DNA of 64,000 nt from Chloroflexia bacterium SDU3-3 (GTDB taxonomy: Bacteria > Chloroflexota > Chloroflexia > Chloroflexales > Roseiflexaceae): contig WBOU01000003.1 of NCBI GenBank assembly GCA_009268125.1, positions 186,001-250,000 of the forward strand, in the 5' to 3' direction. Within the stretch, counting starts at the first letter, position 1. Every line of letters begins with the position of its first letter. The notes under the pieces are model-generated. The model searched no databases and had not been told where the DNA came from. It was given only the letters and a program-made list of their open reading frames with translations. Of this stretch, positions 9,296 to 18,240 are shown piece by piece. Position numbers and translations under genes: made by a program.

Positions 9296-9726
9296 GGTCG
9301 CCGTCCTTCCACACTACGGCTCGCACGCTTCGACATCCATTTTACTGCGCGTACGACGGTTCCTACCCCAACTGTTGACTCTATATGAAAATCATCCATC
9401 AGGCGCTGCACCCCGGGGAGGCCAGCGCCGAGTGTCTGCGCGGTGCTATAGCCATCGCGCATCGCCAGGGCGATGTCGGGGATGCCAGGCCCGGTGTCGC
9501 GGGCCTCGACGGCGATGCCCTGCCGACCATCGTGCTCGATCTTCTCAAGCAGAAGCGTGCCACCTGAGGCGTGAACAATAAGATTGCGGGCAAGCTCAAG
9601 GATAACGATTTCGATACGGGTGCGGTCGATGTCATCAAAACCGAGCGACGATGAGATCTCGCGCCCGCGACCGATTGCCACATAGACATCGACCTCGCGG
9701 CGGATTGTGCATGTGACCGCCTGCAT
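9292..9726 (-). CDS. rsbT: RsbT-like anti-sigma-factor/switch serine kinase
   Basis: 144 residues from the ATG at 9726, preceded by GGGGGT at good spacing; a TTG 15 bp further out is the alternative. It is a GHKL kinase: ELARNLIVHASGG (N box with Glu and Asn), ARDTGPGIPDI (G1), then GYSTAQTLGAGLPGVQRLMDDF (lid and G2), the last being very close to RsbT itself. In Bacillus RsbT phosphorylates RsbS and RsbR in the stressosome and, once released, activates RsbU. No RsbS or RsbU gene is adjacent here; instead an RsbX-like phosphatase and an RsbRD-like histidine kinase follow. Confidence 0.88.
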   Translation of the reverse strand: MQAVTCTIRREVDVYVAIGRGREISSSLGFDDIDRTRIEIVILELARNLIVHASGGTLLLEKIEHDGRQGIAVEARDTGPGIPDIALAMRDGYSTAQTLGAGLPGVQRLMDDFHIESTVGVGTVVRAVKWMSKRASRSVEGRRP

Positions 9727-9823
9727 GTAGTGTACCCCCAAGTAGCAATAACAGCCAATGTGAACGGATTACAGTTTGCTAAATAGGATTGGCTGCCCTT
9801 GGATGTAAAACGTTACTAGCCCT

Positions 9824-9829
9824 ATTATA
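9824..9829 (-). promoter_or_regulatory. Candidate -10 box for the rsbT-rsbX-kinase operon
   Basis: Read on the minus strand the sequence is TATAAT, about 100 bp ahead of the rsbT-like start. No good -35 box at 16-18 bp was found, so the assignment rests on the -10 hexamer and position only. Confidence 0.4.
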
Positions 9830-9886
9830 GACGAGCGCAACAAACTTTGTAGTAGCAGGTTTATTGCACTTTCGGCAATTTATCCG

Positions 9887-10114
9887 CTAGAGCGCCGCCC
9901 GCCAGCGGGCAAGCTGTGCGCGCAGGTGCTGCGCCGACCAGCTGGATGGAAGGTATGCGCCCGCATCGGTCACCACCACCGCGAGCGTGTTGGCAGGCAC
10001 CCGCCCATAGGCCATTATGACGCGTTCGGCAAGCTCGGCGCGGTAGATCAGCACCGCCGAGATATGCGCATAGGGTGTCGAGAGGCCATCATAGCCGAGC
10101 CAGAGCATGTCCAT
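9887..10114 (-). CDS. Small hypothetical protein
   Basis: About 75 residues from the ATG at 10114 (MDMLWLGYDGLSTPYAH). The frame is open further out to an ATG at 10150, but that codon lies inside a perfect inverted repeat, so the inner start is preferred. The sequence has a balanced composition with a hydrophobic core (TLAVVVTDAGAYLP) and a basic C-terminal helix (HLRAQLARWRAAL). No family is recognised. It sits 68 bp downstream of pfkA on the same strand, beyond a terminator-like hairpin, so it may be a separate transcript or not a gene. Confidence 0.45.
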   Translation of the reverse strand: MDMLWLGYDGLSTPYAHISAVLIYRAELAERVIMAYGRVPANTLAVVVTDAGAYLPSSWSAQHLRAQLARWRAAL

Positions 10115-10135
10115 AGCTTCGCATACGCGCCGAGA

Positions 10136-10166
10136 AGAAGTATAAAGCATGGCGCTTTATACTTCT
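10136..10166. terminator. 13-bp perfect inverted repeat downstream of pfkA
   Basis: AGAAGTATAAAGC at 10136-10148 and its exact complement at 10154-10166, with a 5-nt loop. It lies 16 bp past the pfkA stop, so termination of pfkA is the simplest role, although there is no long T-run. It is AT-rich compared with the other hairpins of the window. Confidence 0.5.
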
Positions 10167-10181
10167 GTGCGCATGTTGGCG

Positions 10182-11246
10182 CTAGTCGCCAAAGGTGATA
10201 CCAAGGCTGCGGGCGGTGCGGATGAGATCGTTGTGCGGGCGAACGGTCTTCAGGTGGCCGGTGGCCTCCTCAAGCGGCACCGTGACGATCTCCTGTGCGC
10301 GCAGGGCGACCATCTCGCCGCTAAGGCCATTGTGGATGGCCGCAACCGCCGCCGCGCCGTAGCGGGTGGAGAGCAGGCGATCGTAGGGGGTGGGCGGGCC
10401 GCCGCGCTGGACGTGGCCGAGCACGACGCAGCGGCAGTCTTTGCCGGTGAGCTGGCCGAGCTGCTCGGTGAGCATGAAGCCAACACCGCCCAGGCGGCCC
10501 GCGTTGGCGTAGATCGGCTGGCTACCCTTGGGGTAGGCGCCCTCGGAGATGACCACGATGCTGAAGGCGCTGCCGTTGCGCTCGCGCTCAAGGATCTTGT
10601 CGGCCACGATCTGGGAGTCGAAGGGGATCTCGGGGATGAGAATGGCATCGGCACCGCCGGCGATACCGGAGTGCAGGGCGATCCAGCCGACGTGGCGGCC
10701 CATGACCTCGATCACCATCACGCGGTCGTGGCTGGCTGCGGTGGTGTGCAGCCGATCGATTGCGTCGGTGGCGACCTGGAGCGCGGTGTCGAAGCCAAAG
10801 GTGCGGTCGGTGCCGGGCAGGTCGTTGTCGATGGTCTTGGGGACGCCGATGATCGGCACACCCATCTTGGCAAACTCAAGCGCGATCGCCTGCGTGCCCT
10901 CGCCACCAATGGTGATCAGGCCCTGGATGCCCATGCGCTCGATGTTCTGCGCGGCCTCAAGGTATGGGTCGTGCTCGGCCCCCACCACACGCTTGCCGCC
11001 AAAGTGGCCCTTGTTGGTGGTGCCGAGGATAGTGCCGCCCATGGGGAGCAGGCCACGGACATCCTGGTGCGTCAGCACGCGGTAGGTCATGTCGCCGAGC
11101 AGACCCTCGTAGCCATCTTCGATGCCCAGGACCTCGTAGCCCAGGCCGATGCCTGTCTTCACTGCCGCACGGATCACCGCGTTCAACCCGGGTGCATCAC
11201 CGCCGCTGGTCAGGACGCCAATGCGCCGGGGTGTATGTTTCGCCAT
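10182..11246 (-). CDS. pfkA: 6-phosphofructokinase (mixed ATP/PPi-type site)
   Basis: 354 residues from the ATG at 11246, which has GGAGG directly upstream; an in-frame ATG 12 bp earlier contains that site. It phosphorylates fructose-6-phosphate in glycolysis. Family motifs: LTSGGDAPGLNAVIR, IGGEGTQ, PKTIDNDLPGTD with the catalytic Asp, FGFDTALQVATDAID and MGRHVGWIALHSG. The glycine in GGEGT corresponds to the residue associated with ATP use (Gly104 in E. coli), while the lysine in PKTIDND is the one associated with PPi enzymes; this pair is known from actinobacterial-type ATP-PFKs. It is transcribed alone. Confidence 0.93.
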   Translation of the reverse strand: MAKHTPRRIGVLTSGGDAPGLNAVIRAAVKTGIGLGYEVLGIEDGYEGLLGDMTYRVLTHQDVRGLLPMGGTILGTTNKGHFGGKRVVGAEHDPYLEAAQNIERMGIQGLITIGGEGTQAIALEFAKMGVPIIGVPKTIDNDLPGTDRTFGFDTALQVATDAIDRLHTTAASHDRVMVIEVMGRHVGWIALHSGIAGGADAILIPEIPFDSQIVADKILERERNGSAFSIVVISEGAYPKGSQPIYANAGRLGGVGFMLTEQLGQLTGKDCRCVVLGHVQRGGPPTPYDRLLSTRYGAAAVAAIHNGLSGEMVALRAQEIVTVPLEEATGHLKTVRPHNDLIRTARSLGITFGD

Positions 11247-11258
11247 CGTTGCCTCCAT

Positions 11259-11910
11259 ATTGTCGGGTACTCATTCCTCGCCTGCGTGCCGCTGGTGGCG
11301 GCAGGGCACGATCCTGTACCAAAAGGACAGGCGGGGAAACCGTTTCCATTATACACCAGAGCATCTGCCTCTTCGCATAGGATTTGCTCAACCAAACGCA
11401 TAATCTTAGCAATACGCAGCATAGTGCACACAGCACACGCTCGGAACACCACGTGCGCTATGCTACGGGATTGCTCAAGGGCAGATGCACCTTATGTTTA
11501 TGGCTTTCCCGTGCTGTTTCCTGGCGGCTGGCGTTCGTGCATATGGCCATCAAGACACGAGCGACACCTTCGCCGCATGGGCCGTGTGGGAAAGGTTTGC
11601 TCTGCCCGGTTCCCGTGCATGGCTTGGCACGCGGCCCGCCCCGACGTCACTGATTCCATCGCGCATGCTCAATCGCTGTCGGTGGCCCCACTGGGCATGC
11701 CTCGGCACGTAGGAGCACGTGTGCAGCCGCATCGGAACACCCCGCACAGAAAAGAGCTCCCTGTTGAGACCGTCGCCCTTTCGCATCTTCGTGGTGAATT
11801 GTCTTGAGAAGTCCTAAGCCCTATGGGCATTCCTCCGCGCTTTGCCGCTGGGCCGGTTCTGTGTTAGACTGCGCACGTTTTCCATTCCAGAAGGCTTATA
11901 CGCGGATCTG
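11259..11910. other. Intergenic region, partly repeat-derived
   Basis: About 650 bp without a convincing gene. Short frames exist on both strands, but the part at 11508-11590 is a partial copy of the window's structured intergenic repeat. A TTAGACT stretch near 11864 could be a -10 box for the downstream membrane glycosyltransferase. Confidence 0.5.
11508..11590 (+). repeat. Structured intergenic repeat, partial copy (right module)
   Basis: Carries the diagnostic pieces of the right module: TTCGTGCATATGGCCA followed by ACACCTTCGCCGCATGGGCC. The hairpin module is missing. Confidence 0.75.
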
Positions 11911-14238
11911 ATGCGGCAGGAAGCGACAACCAGAGAGGCGGCCCATGGCTGGGTGAGGCAGGCGCTGGCGCTGCTGGCGACGCTGCTGGCGGGCGCTGCG
12001 CTGGTGGTATTGGCGTACCAGCTACCTGCGGCGCACGCCGTGGATGTGGGTGGTGCCGATGGGGCCTATGTGCAGGGCTTCTACGACCCCAGCCGCGCCG
12101 ACGCCCAGCCCAGCCCCGAGTACCTGGCAGGGTCGGATGGGCGGGCGCGCTGGTCGAAAGATCGCTCGTTTCTGCTGTTCCCCCAGGTCGGCCTGCCCGC
12201 CGAGCTGACGCTGCGGCTGCGGGCGGCCCCCCAGGCTGCGCCCAGCGCGACGCTGGATGTGCTGCTGGGCGGTACGCCGCTGGGCACCGTCGTGCCGACG
12301 CAGGAATGGGCCGAGTACCGCTTCCCCATACGTGGGGGGCTGACCAAGCCCACCGATGTGCTGATCGAGCTGCGGGCGAGCGCGACCTCGGCGGCGGGCG
12401 AGCGCGATCCGCGCGCGGTGGGGGTGCTGCTGGACCGCGCCGCGCTGCGCACCGTGGGCTGGCCCATCCTGCCCTACCCTGGGCAGGTGGCGCTGGGCGC
12501 GCTGGATGCCGGGCTGCTGTGGCTGCTGGCGCGGGGCTGGCGCTGGCAAAAGCGGGCGATGCTGGCGGGCGCGGTAGCGCTGCCGCTGCTGTTCGTGCTG
12601 TGCTGCCGCGCCCAGCCGCTGTGGGGATACCCGCTGCGCCCGCTGCTGGCCTGGGTGGCGCTGGGCCTGGGCGCGGCGGCGCTGGTGCGCTACACGCCCG
12701 CGCTGGCTGGCCGTTTCCACGCGCTGCCGGATGTGGCCGCGCTGGCCACCGTGGCGGCGTGGGTCGCGGCGGTAGGGCTGGCGGCGCAGGGCCATGTGGT
12801 GCTCTCCCGCCCTGGGGTCGAGAGTGATTTCAGCGTGTTCGCCAACCGCTCGGCGCGGCTGGCGGGCAGTTTTCAGCCGGGCGGCATCTACGACGCCAGC
12901 ACCGACGGCGTGCTGCGGGCCGACGGCTTCTACAACATCGGCTACCCCCTGCTGCTGTGGCTGGCGCGACCGCTGGCCCACGGCAACGCCTTCCTGGCAG
13001 CGCGGTATCTCTCGCTGGCGGCGGGGGCGGCGCTGCTGCTGGCCACATGGTGGCTGGGGCGCAGCCTGGCTGGGCGCGGCGGCGGGCTGCTGGCCACACT
13101 GGCGGCGGCGCTCAGCCCGCTGGTGGTGGAGTATGGCCTGTATGTGGGCACCGACATGGTGTTCGCGGCCACCTGCGCGCTGGCGCTGGCCCTGCTGCAC
13201 GCGGCTGGGCCTGGGCGGCGCGGCTGGGCCTGGGCGGGCGCGGGCCTGCTGGGCGGGCTGGCCTTCAGCGTGCGCCACCCCGGGGTGCTGCTGCTGCCGC
13301 TGGGCATGCTGGCCATCACGCTGGCGTGCTGGCGCGACTGGCGCGCGGCGCGGCTGGCGCTGCTGCTGTTCGCGGGGGCCTTCGCGCTGGCGTCAGCGCC
13401 ACAGGTGGCGATCAACCTGCGCGACACCGGCAGCCCGCTGTACAGCCAGCAGGCCAAAAACATCTGGCTGGCCGCCTACGCCGGGGGCGACTGGGGCCGC
13501 TGGTACGAGGTGCCAAACAGTATCGGCATGGCCGAGGTGGCCCTGAATGATCCAGCGCGGTTCCTGGGCAACTGGATCACAAATATCAGAAGTTTTTTGG
13601 GCGCTGGCGGCGAGGATGTGAGCGAGTTCGGGCGGGCCGACCAGCTGCGGCTGCTGGCCTTCCCGGCCAACTGGCTGGCCGTGGGCGCGCTGGGCGCGTG
13701 GCTGCTGGGGCGCGGGGCCAGCCGCGAGCGGCGGCTGGCGCTGGCCTGGGTGGCCATGAGCGCCACGTTTGTCTCGGTGGGGCTGGCGCTGGTGCGCTTC
13801 GCGCTGCCGCTGGCCCCGGTGTACGCCGCCGCCGCCGCCGCCGCCGCGCTGTGGCTAGGCCAACGCATCGGCGCATGGGCTGCGCCGCGCATGGGCTGGC
13901 TCACCACGGCGCGGGCCACTGCGGCGCTGGGCCTGGCGCTGGCCGCGCTGATGTGGGGCGGGTTCGCCGCTGGCGCGGGGCTGGTGCTGGGCGGCCAGCC
14001 CGATGGCGAGCTTGCGGCAGTGTCGCTCATCCAGCGCCACGTGGGCGCGGGCCAGCGCGTGCGGGTCGAGGCCGACGCCCGCGCGCTCTTCGACAGCTAC
14101 TCGGCGATAGCACATCTGGTGGCGAGGGGCGACGAGCAGGCCAGTTTCCTGCTTCAGCCCAAAAGCACCGCAGCGCAGCCGAATGAGCAGCTAGTGGACA
14201 GCGCGGGTGACTTCGCGCTGTATACGATAGATCCATGA
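11911..14238 (+). CDS. Membrane GT-C-type glycosyltransferase (ArnT/GT39-like) with N-terminal beta-sandwich insert
   Basis: 775 residues from the ATG at 11911 (MRQEATTREAAHGW); a TTG-started frame opens at 11842. A first membrane helix is followed by ~150 residues outside the membrane that look like a beta-sandwich (LTLRLRAAPQAAPSATLDVLLGG), then about a dozen membrane helices. After the second helix group, FANRSARLAGSFQPGGIYD and DGFYNIGYPLLLWLARPL match the acidic-loop region of lipid-linked-sugar transferases. It probably moves a sugar from a polyprenyl-phosphate carrier onto a surface polymer or protein. The stop overlaps the next gene by 4 bp. Confidence 0.75.
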   Translation: MRQEATTREAAHGWVRQALALLATLLAGAALVVLAYQLPAAHAVDVGGADGAYVQGFYDPSRADAQPSPEYLAGSDGRARWSKDRSFLLFPQVGLPAELTLRLRAAPQAAPSATLDVLLGGTPLGTVVPTQEWAEYRFPIRGGLTKPTDVLIELRASATSAAGERDPRAVGVLLDRAALRTVGWPILPYPGQVALGALDAGLLWLLARGWRWQKRAMLAGAVALPLLFVLCCRAQPLWGYPLRPLLAWVALGLGAAALVRYTPALAGRFHALPDVAALATVAAWVAAVGLAAQGHVVLSRPGVESDFSVFANRSARLAGSFQPGGIYDASTDGVLRADGFYNIGYPLLLWLARPLAHGNAFLAARYLSLAAGAALLLATWWLGRSLAGRGGGLLATLAAALSPLVVEYGLYVGTDMVFAATCALALALLHAAGPGRRGWAWAGAGLLGGLAFSVRHPGVLLLPLGMLAITLACWRDWRAARLALLLFAGAFALASAPQVAINLRDTGSPLYSQQAKNIWLAAYAGGDWGRWYEVPNSIGMAEVALNDPARFLGNWITNIRSFLGAGGEDVSEFGRADQLRLLAFPANWLAVGALGAWLLGRGASRERRLALAWVAMSATFVSVGLALVRFALPLAPVYAAAAAAAALWLGQRIGAWAAPRMGWLTTARATAALGLALAALMWGGFAAGAGLVLGGQPDGELAAVSLIQRHVGAGQRVRVEADARALFDSYSAIAHLVARGDEQASFLLQPKSTAAQPNEQLVDSAGDFALYTIDP

Positions 14239-16379
14239 ACAACACACCTTTGGCCACGGGCGCGACCCTCTGGGATCGGGTGCGCGGGCAGATCACGGCG
14301 CGGCGGGCGCTCTTCCTGCTGCTGCTGGTGGGGCTGGGGCTGCGGCTCTGGCTGATCGCGATCAACCCGATCGACCCCAGCTCATCCAGCGCCGACGACG
14401 GCGACTACTACCGGCGGGCCATCCGCCTGGCGATCACCGGCCAGTACCTGGACGACAGCTGGCTCATCCGCCCGCCCGGGCACATCTTCTTTTTCGCGGC
14501 CTGGATGCGCATCGGCGTGCTGGCGGGCGACTACCGCCTGGGCGTGCTGCTGGTGAAGCTGGCCGAGGCGGCGGCGGGCGTGGCCCAGATCGCGCTGGGC
14601 TACGGCGTGGCGCGGCGGATCTTCCGCGCGCCTTGGGCCGGGGTGCTGTTTGCGGCCTTCCTGGCGCTGTGGTACCCCTTCGTCGAGCAGCCCTCGCTGC
14701 TGTTCAGCGAGCTGCTCTACAGCACGCTGTTTCTGGCCCATTTCTGGCTGCTGCTGCGCTTCGACGAGGGCGAGCGCAAGCGCGACCTGGTGCTCTCGGG
14801 TATCTTCCTGGGGCTAGCGGCGCTCACCCGCTCGCCCGCGCTGTACAGCGTGGCCTTCGTGGCCATGTGGCTGCTGGTGCGCCAGTGGGTGCGCCAGCCC
14901 AGCGCGGCGCGGGGCTGGCTGATGCGGCTGCTACCTACGGCGACCACGCTGCGCCAGGCCGCGCTGGTGGTGGGCTGCTGCCTGGCGGTGGTGCTGCCAT
15001 GGACGGTGCGCAACTACATCGAGTACCGCCACTTCATCCCGGTGGACACGCTGGGGCAGGTGAACCTCTGGCTTGACCTAGACACAGTGGACCAGCGCAA
15101 CCCGCATATCGAGGAGCTGCGCGGCATGCCCCAGGCCGAGCGGGCGGGCTACGCCATGGCCAAGGCCCGCGAGATTTTGGCCGAGGATCCGCTGCGCCCG
15201 CTGCGCAACTTCTGGCCGACCTTCCGCCACGTGTGGAAGGCCCAGTTTGTCGAGGACTACTACCTGCGCGAGAGCTTCTACGACCGCCCGCTGCGCCAGG
15301 CCGCCCCGCTGGGGCTGGCGGGCGATCTGATGTGGCTGGTATTCGTGGGCGCGGGGCTGGCCGGGCTGGCCGCCAGGCCGCGCGAGGGCTGGCACACGCG
15401 GCTGTTCACGCTGGCCTGGATCGGCTACTCGCTGTTCACCGTGGTGGTCTTCCATGTCGAGCCGCGCTACCTGCTGCCGTTCTGGACGCTGATCGCGCTA
15501 TACGGCGGCGGCCAGCTGGCGGCGCTGCTGGGCAAGCGGCCCACGCGGCCCCGGCTGGATGGCGTGCTGGCGCTTCAGGCCGCGCTGCTGGTGGCCTACG
15601 CCGCGCTGCTGGTGACCTACCGCGACTACCCGACGATCATCGGCGGGGGCGAGGCCCGCGAGCGCGGCATGCGGGCGGGCGATAGCGCCTTCGCGCGCGG
15701 CGACTACGCCCAGGCCGAGCAGGCCTACGCCCAGGCCCAGGCCGCCCAGCCCAGCTTCCAGGATGCGGGCATCCAGCGCGCCCTCGCCCAGATGGCCCAG
15801 GGCAAGCGCCAGGAGGCCGCCGCCACCGTGGAGAACATCGAGCGGCGCACCGCATGGCTCACCGGCCTGGTGGCCAGGGGCGGCGGGCCAGAGAACCTGG
15901 AGCGCCTGACCTACGCCGAGGACTCGACCGGGCTAGACGTGCAGCGCTGGGTGATGCGCTGGACCAAGCCCGCCCCCGCCGCCAGCGTGCACCTGGGCGA
16001 TGGCCGCGACATGGGCTATATCGCCGGGTTCGCGCCCTCGGAGAGCGACCAGCGCGGCAGCTACCGCTGGATGACCGGGCGCGGCACCGTGCGCATCCCG
16101 CTACCGCAGCCGCTGGCCGCAGGCTCGCGGCTGGTGCTGCGGCTGGCCGCGCCCAGCGACACCCCGCTGACCGTGGACTTCGGCGGCAGCGCCCAGACCA
16201 TCACCGTGGCGGGCGGGCAGTGGCGCACCTACACCCTGCCCATCCCCCCCGCGCTGGAAGGCCAGCAGACCCTGGCCATCGAGCTGCGGGCCACGCCATT
16301 CATCCCGTGGGTAAACAACCCAGCGAGCAACGACCTGCGCCAGATCAGCGTGATGGTGAGCGACATCTCGGCGCGCTAG
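14235..16379 (+). CDS. Membrane GT-C-type glycosyltransferase with TPR-like and beta-sandwich C-terminal part
   Basis: 714 residues, starting inside the stop of the preceding membrane glycosyltransferase (ATGA overlap). About ten membrane helices; the first loop holds [19 protein letters not shown] and a nearby [12 protein letters not shown], the acidic motif and pocket typical of GT-C/RgtA-D-like enzymes. After the membrane part come a short tetratricopeptide-like stretch ([24 protein letters not shown]) and a C-terminal beta domain ([18 protein letters not shown]) similar in style to the insert of the preceding protein. The two look like paralogues with the extra domain at opposite ends. 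Substrate unknown. Confidence 0.75.
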   Translation: MNNTPLATGATLWDRVRGQITARRALFLLLLVGLGLRLWLIAINPIDPSSSSADDGDYYRRAIRLAITGQYLDDSWLIRPPGHIFFFAAWMRIGVLAGDYRLGVLLVKLAEAAAGVAQIALGYGVARRIFRAPWAGVLFAAFLALWYPFVEQPSLLFSELLYSTLFLAHFWLLLRFDEGERKRDLVLSGIFLGLAALTRSPALYSVAFVAMWLLVRQWVRQPSAARGWLMRLLPTATTLRQAALVVGCCLAVVLPWTVRNYIEYRHFIPVDTLGQVNLWLDLDTVDQRNPHIEELRGMPQAERAGYAMAKAREILAEDPLRPLRNFWPTFRHVWKAQFVEDYYLRESFYDRPLRQAAPLGLAGDLMWLVFVGAGLAGLAARPREGWHTRLFTLAWIGYSLFTVVVFHVEPRYLLPFWTLIALYGGGQLAALLGKRPTRPRLDGVLALQAALLVAYAALLVTYRDYPTIIGGGEARERGMRAGDSAFARGDYAQAEQAYAQAQAAQPSFQDAGIQRALAQMAQGKRQEAAATVENIERRTAWLTGLVARGGGPENLERLTYAEDSTGLDVQRWVMRWTKPAPAASVHLGDGRDMGYIAGFAPSESDQRGSYRWMTGRGTVRIPLPQPLAAGSRLVLRLAAPSDTPLTVDFGGSAQTITVAGGQWRTYTLPIPPALEGQQTLAIELRATPFIPWVNNPASNDLRQISVMVSDISAR

Positions 16380-16399
16380 ACAGCATCAAGGAGCCACCT

Positions 16400-17020
16400 A
16401 TGCCCCCCAAACCAGCCCTGATCGCCAGCGACCTTGAGGGCGTGTTCGTCCCCGAGATCTGGATCGCCGTGGCCGAGAAGACCGGCATCGAGCAGCTGCG
16501 CCTGACCACCCGCGACGTGCCCGACTACAGCGTGCTGATGCAGGGCCGCATGGCGCTGCTGCGCGAGCACGGCCTGACCCTGCGTGACATCCAGGATGTG
16601 ATCGCCACGCTCGACCCCATGCCCGGCGCCGCCGAGTTCCTGGCATGGCTGCGCGGCACCACCCAGCTCGTCATCCTGTCCGACACCTTCTACGAGTTCG
16701 CCATGCCGCTGATGGCCAAGCTGAATCAGCCCACGCTGTTCTGCCATTCGCTCGCCACCGACGAGCGTGGTATGATCAGCGGGTATACGCTGCGGCTGCC
16801 CGACAGCAAGACCGAGGCCGTGCGCGCCTTCAGCCAGATCGGCTTCCGCGTGCTGGCCATGGGCGACAGCTACAACGACACCGGCATGCTGGGCGTGGCC
16901 GAGCGGGGCATCCTGTTCCGCGCGCCCGACAACGTGATCGCGCAGTTCCCGCAGTTCGCCGTGATCAACGAGTACGACTCGCTGCGCGGCGAGATCGAGC
17001 AGTTTCTGGCAGCACACTAG
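16400..17020 (+). CDS. thrH: ThrH-type phosphoserine phosphatase / homoserine phosphotransferase (HAD)
   Basis: 206 residues; AAGGAG precedes the ATG at 16400. The HAD motifs are present: [12 protein letters not shown] (motif I, nucleophile and acid/base; Glu replaces the usual second Asp, as in ThrH), ILSDTFYEF (motif II), a lysine in PDSKTEAV, and [11 protein letters not shown] (motif IV). The stretch [17 protein letters not shown] is close to ThrH, which in Pseudomonas dephosphorylates phosphoserine and can move the phosphate to homoserine. It lies between surface-glycosylation genes, an odd place for an amino-acid enzyme; a phosphosugar substrate is an alternative. serC lies 30 kb away. 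Confidence 0.85.
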   Translation: MPPKPALIASDLEGVFVPEIWIAVAEKTGIEQLRLTTRDVPDYSVLMQGRMALLREHGLTLRDIQDVIATLDPMPGAAEFLAWLRGTTQLVILSDTFYEFAMPLMAKLNQPTLFCHSLATDERGMISGYTLRLPDSKTEAVRAFSQIGFRVLAMGDSYNDTGMLGVAERGILFRAPDNVIAQFPQFAVINEYDSLRGEIEQFLAAH

Positions 17021-17052
17021 CGTCGCCACGATGCGACCGATGGGTACCCACA

Positions 17053-18000
17053 ATGAGCGTTGATATTGCACCAGAGCGCCCCGTGGCCGAGGCAGTCGCC
17101 CCGGCCACGGGCGGGCGCTACGACTTTAGCGTCACCGTCGTCATCCCGGCCTACAACGAGGCCCCGCGCGTGGCCGCCACCGTGGCGGGCGTGCGCGCCG
17201 CCGTGCCCGAGGCCGAGATCATCGTGGTGGATGACGCCTCGCGCGACGGCACCGGCGACGAGGCCCGCCGTGCCGGGGCCACCGTCATCCGCCGCCCCCA
17301 CAACAACGGCGGGCCGGGCGCGCCGATCAAGCGCGGCATCCGCTCGGCCAGCGGCGATGTGGTGGTGATCATCGACTGCGACGGCCAGCACGACCCGAAC
17401 GACATCCCCCGGCTGCTGGCGTTCATGGGCGAGTACGACATGGTGATCGCGGCCCGCCCTGGGCGCGGCAGCCACGAGAACATGCGCCGCTACCTGGGCA
17501 ACCTGCTGCTGAACAAGCTGGGCAGCTACCTGATCGAGATGGAGATGAAGGATCTCACATCCGGCCTGCGCGCCATGCGCCGCGATGTAATGATGGACTT
17601 CATCCACCTGCTGCCCAATGGCTTCTCGTGGGCCATGACCAGCGCCATGGCCTTCGCCAAGGCGGGCTACACCGTGCGCTTCGAGCCGATGACTATGCAG
17701 AAGCGCCAGGGCGGCCAGAGCACCCAGAAGCTGATGAAGAACGGCATGAAGTTCGGCGTGATCATCCTGCGCATGGTATCGCTGTTCGCGCCGCTGCGGC
17801 TCTACACGCCGGTGGGCCTGGCCATGTTCGCGCTGGGCATGATCTCGTGGCTGCTGAATATGTTTGTGCTGGCCCCCCAGCGCGGGCTGTACATCCCGAA
17901 CTCGGCGATCATGCTGTTCATCGGCGCGATCGTGGTGTTCCTCTACGGCCTCCAGGCCGAGTCGATCGCGGCGCTGCGCTTCAAGGGGCCGGAGCGCTAG
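17053..18000 (+). CDS. Glycosyltransferase family 2, dolichol/polyprenyl-phosphate-mannose-synthase-like, with C-terminal membrane helices
   Basis: 315 residues from the ATG at 17053; longer frames upstream are shadows of the HAD gene. The GT2 A-domain shows VTVVIPAYNEAPRV, IIVVDDASRDGT, the D-x-D-like DCDGQHDPND and a late MTMQKRQGGQST. Two hydrophobic helices at the C-terminus (LAMFALGMISWLLNMFV and AIMLFIGAIVVFLYGL) anchor it in the membrane, as in DPM1-GtrB-type enzymes. It probably makes polyprenyl-phosphate sugar, the donor that the two GT-C enzymes upstream would use. Confidence 0.9.
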   Translation: MSVDIAPERPVAEAVAPATGGRYDFSVTVVIPAYNEAPRVAATVAGVRAAVPEAEIIVVDDASRDGTGDEARRAGATVIRRPHNNGGPGAPIKRGIRSASGDVVVIIDCDGQHDPNDIPRLLAFMGEYDMVIAARPGRGSHENMRRYLGNLLLNKLGSYLIEMEMKDLTSGLRAMRRDVMMDFIHLLPNGFSWAMTSAMAFAKAGYTVRFEPMTMQKRQGGQSTQKLMKNGMKFGVIILRMVSLFAPLRLYTPVGLAMFALGMISWLLNMFVLAPQRGLYIPNSAIMLFIGAIVVFLYGLQAESIAALRFKGPER

Positions 18001-18004
18001 GCTT

Positions 18005-18215
18005 TTCACCACAAAGGCGCGAAGGCGCGAGGGTTTGATTTTCACCACGAAAGCGCGAAGACGCGAGGATCTTGATGAATGGAATGAGGCGAACCTGCAT
18101 TTCATAAAAACATCTTTTGGTGTCTTGGGGTCTTGGTGGTAAAAACCTTCGTGGTAAACGGTCTTTTTGTTCCCTTCGTGCCTTCATGTCTTCGTGGTAA
18201 ACGGTTCTTCTGGTA
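18005..18215. repeat. CACGAAG-type dispersed repeats, both orientations
   Basis: Repeated ACCACGAAAGCGCGAAGACGCGAGG-like runs read on the plus strand in the first half and on the minus strand in the second (CTTCATGTCTTCGTGGTAAA), so the spacer folds back on itself. The same family occurs at about nine places in the window. Confidence 0.85.
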
Positions 18216-18240
18216 GACAAGAACCCGCAGGGGGTATCGC

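Noticed and set aside
11384-11712. Small plus-strand frames before the membrane glycosyltransferase
   Set aside because: They cross a partial copy of the structured repeat and have no ribosome site.
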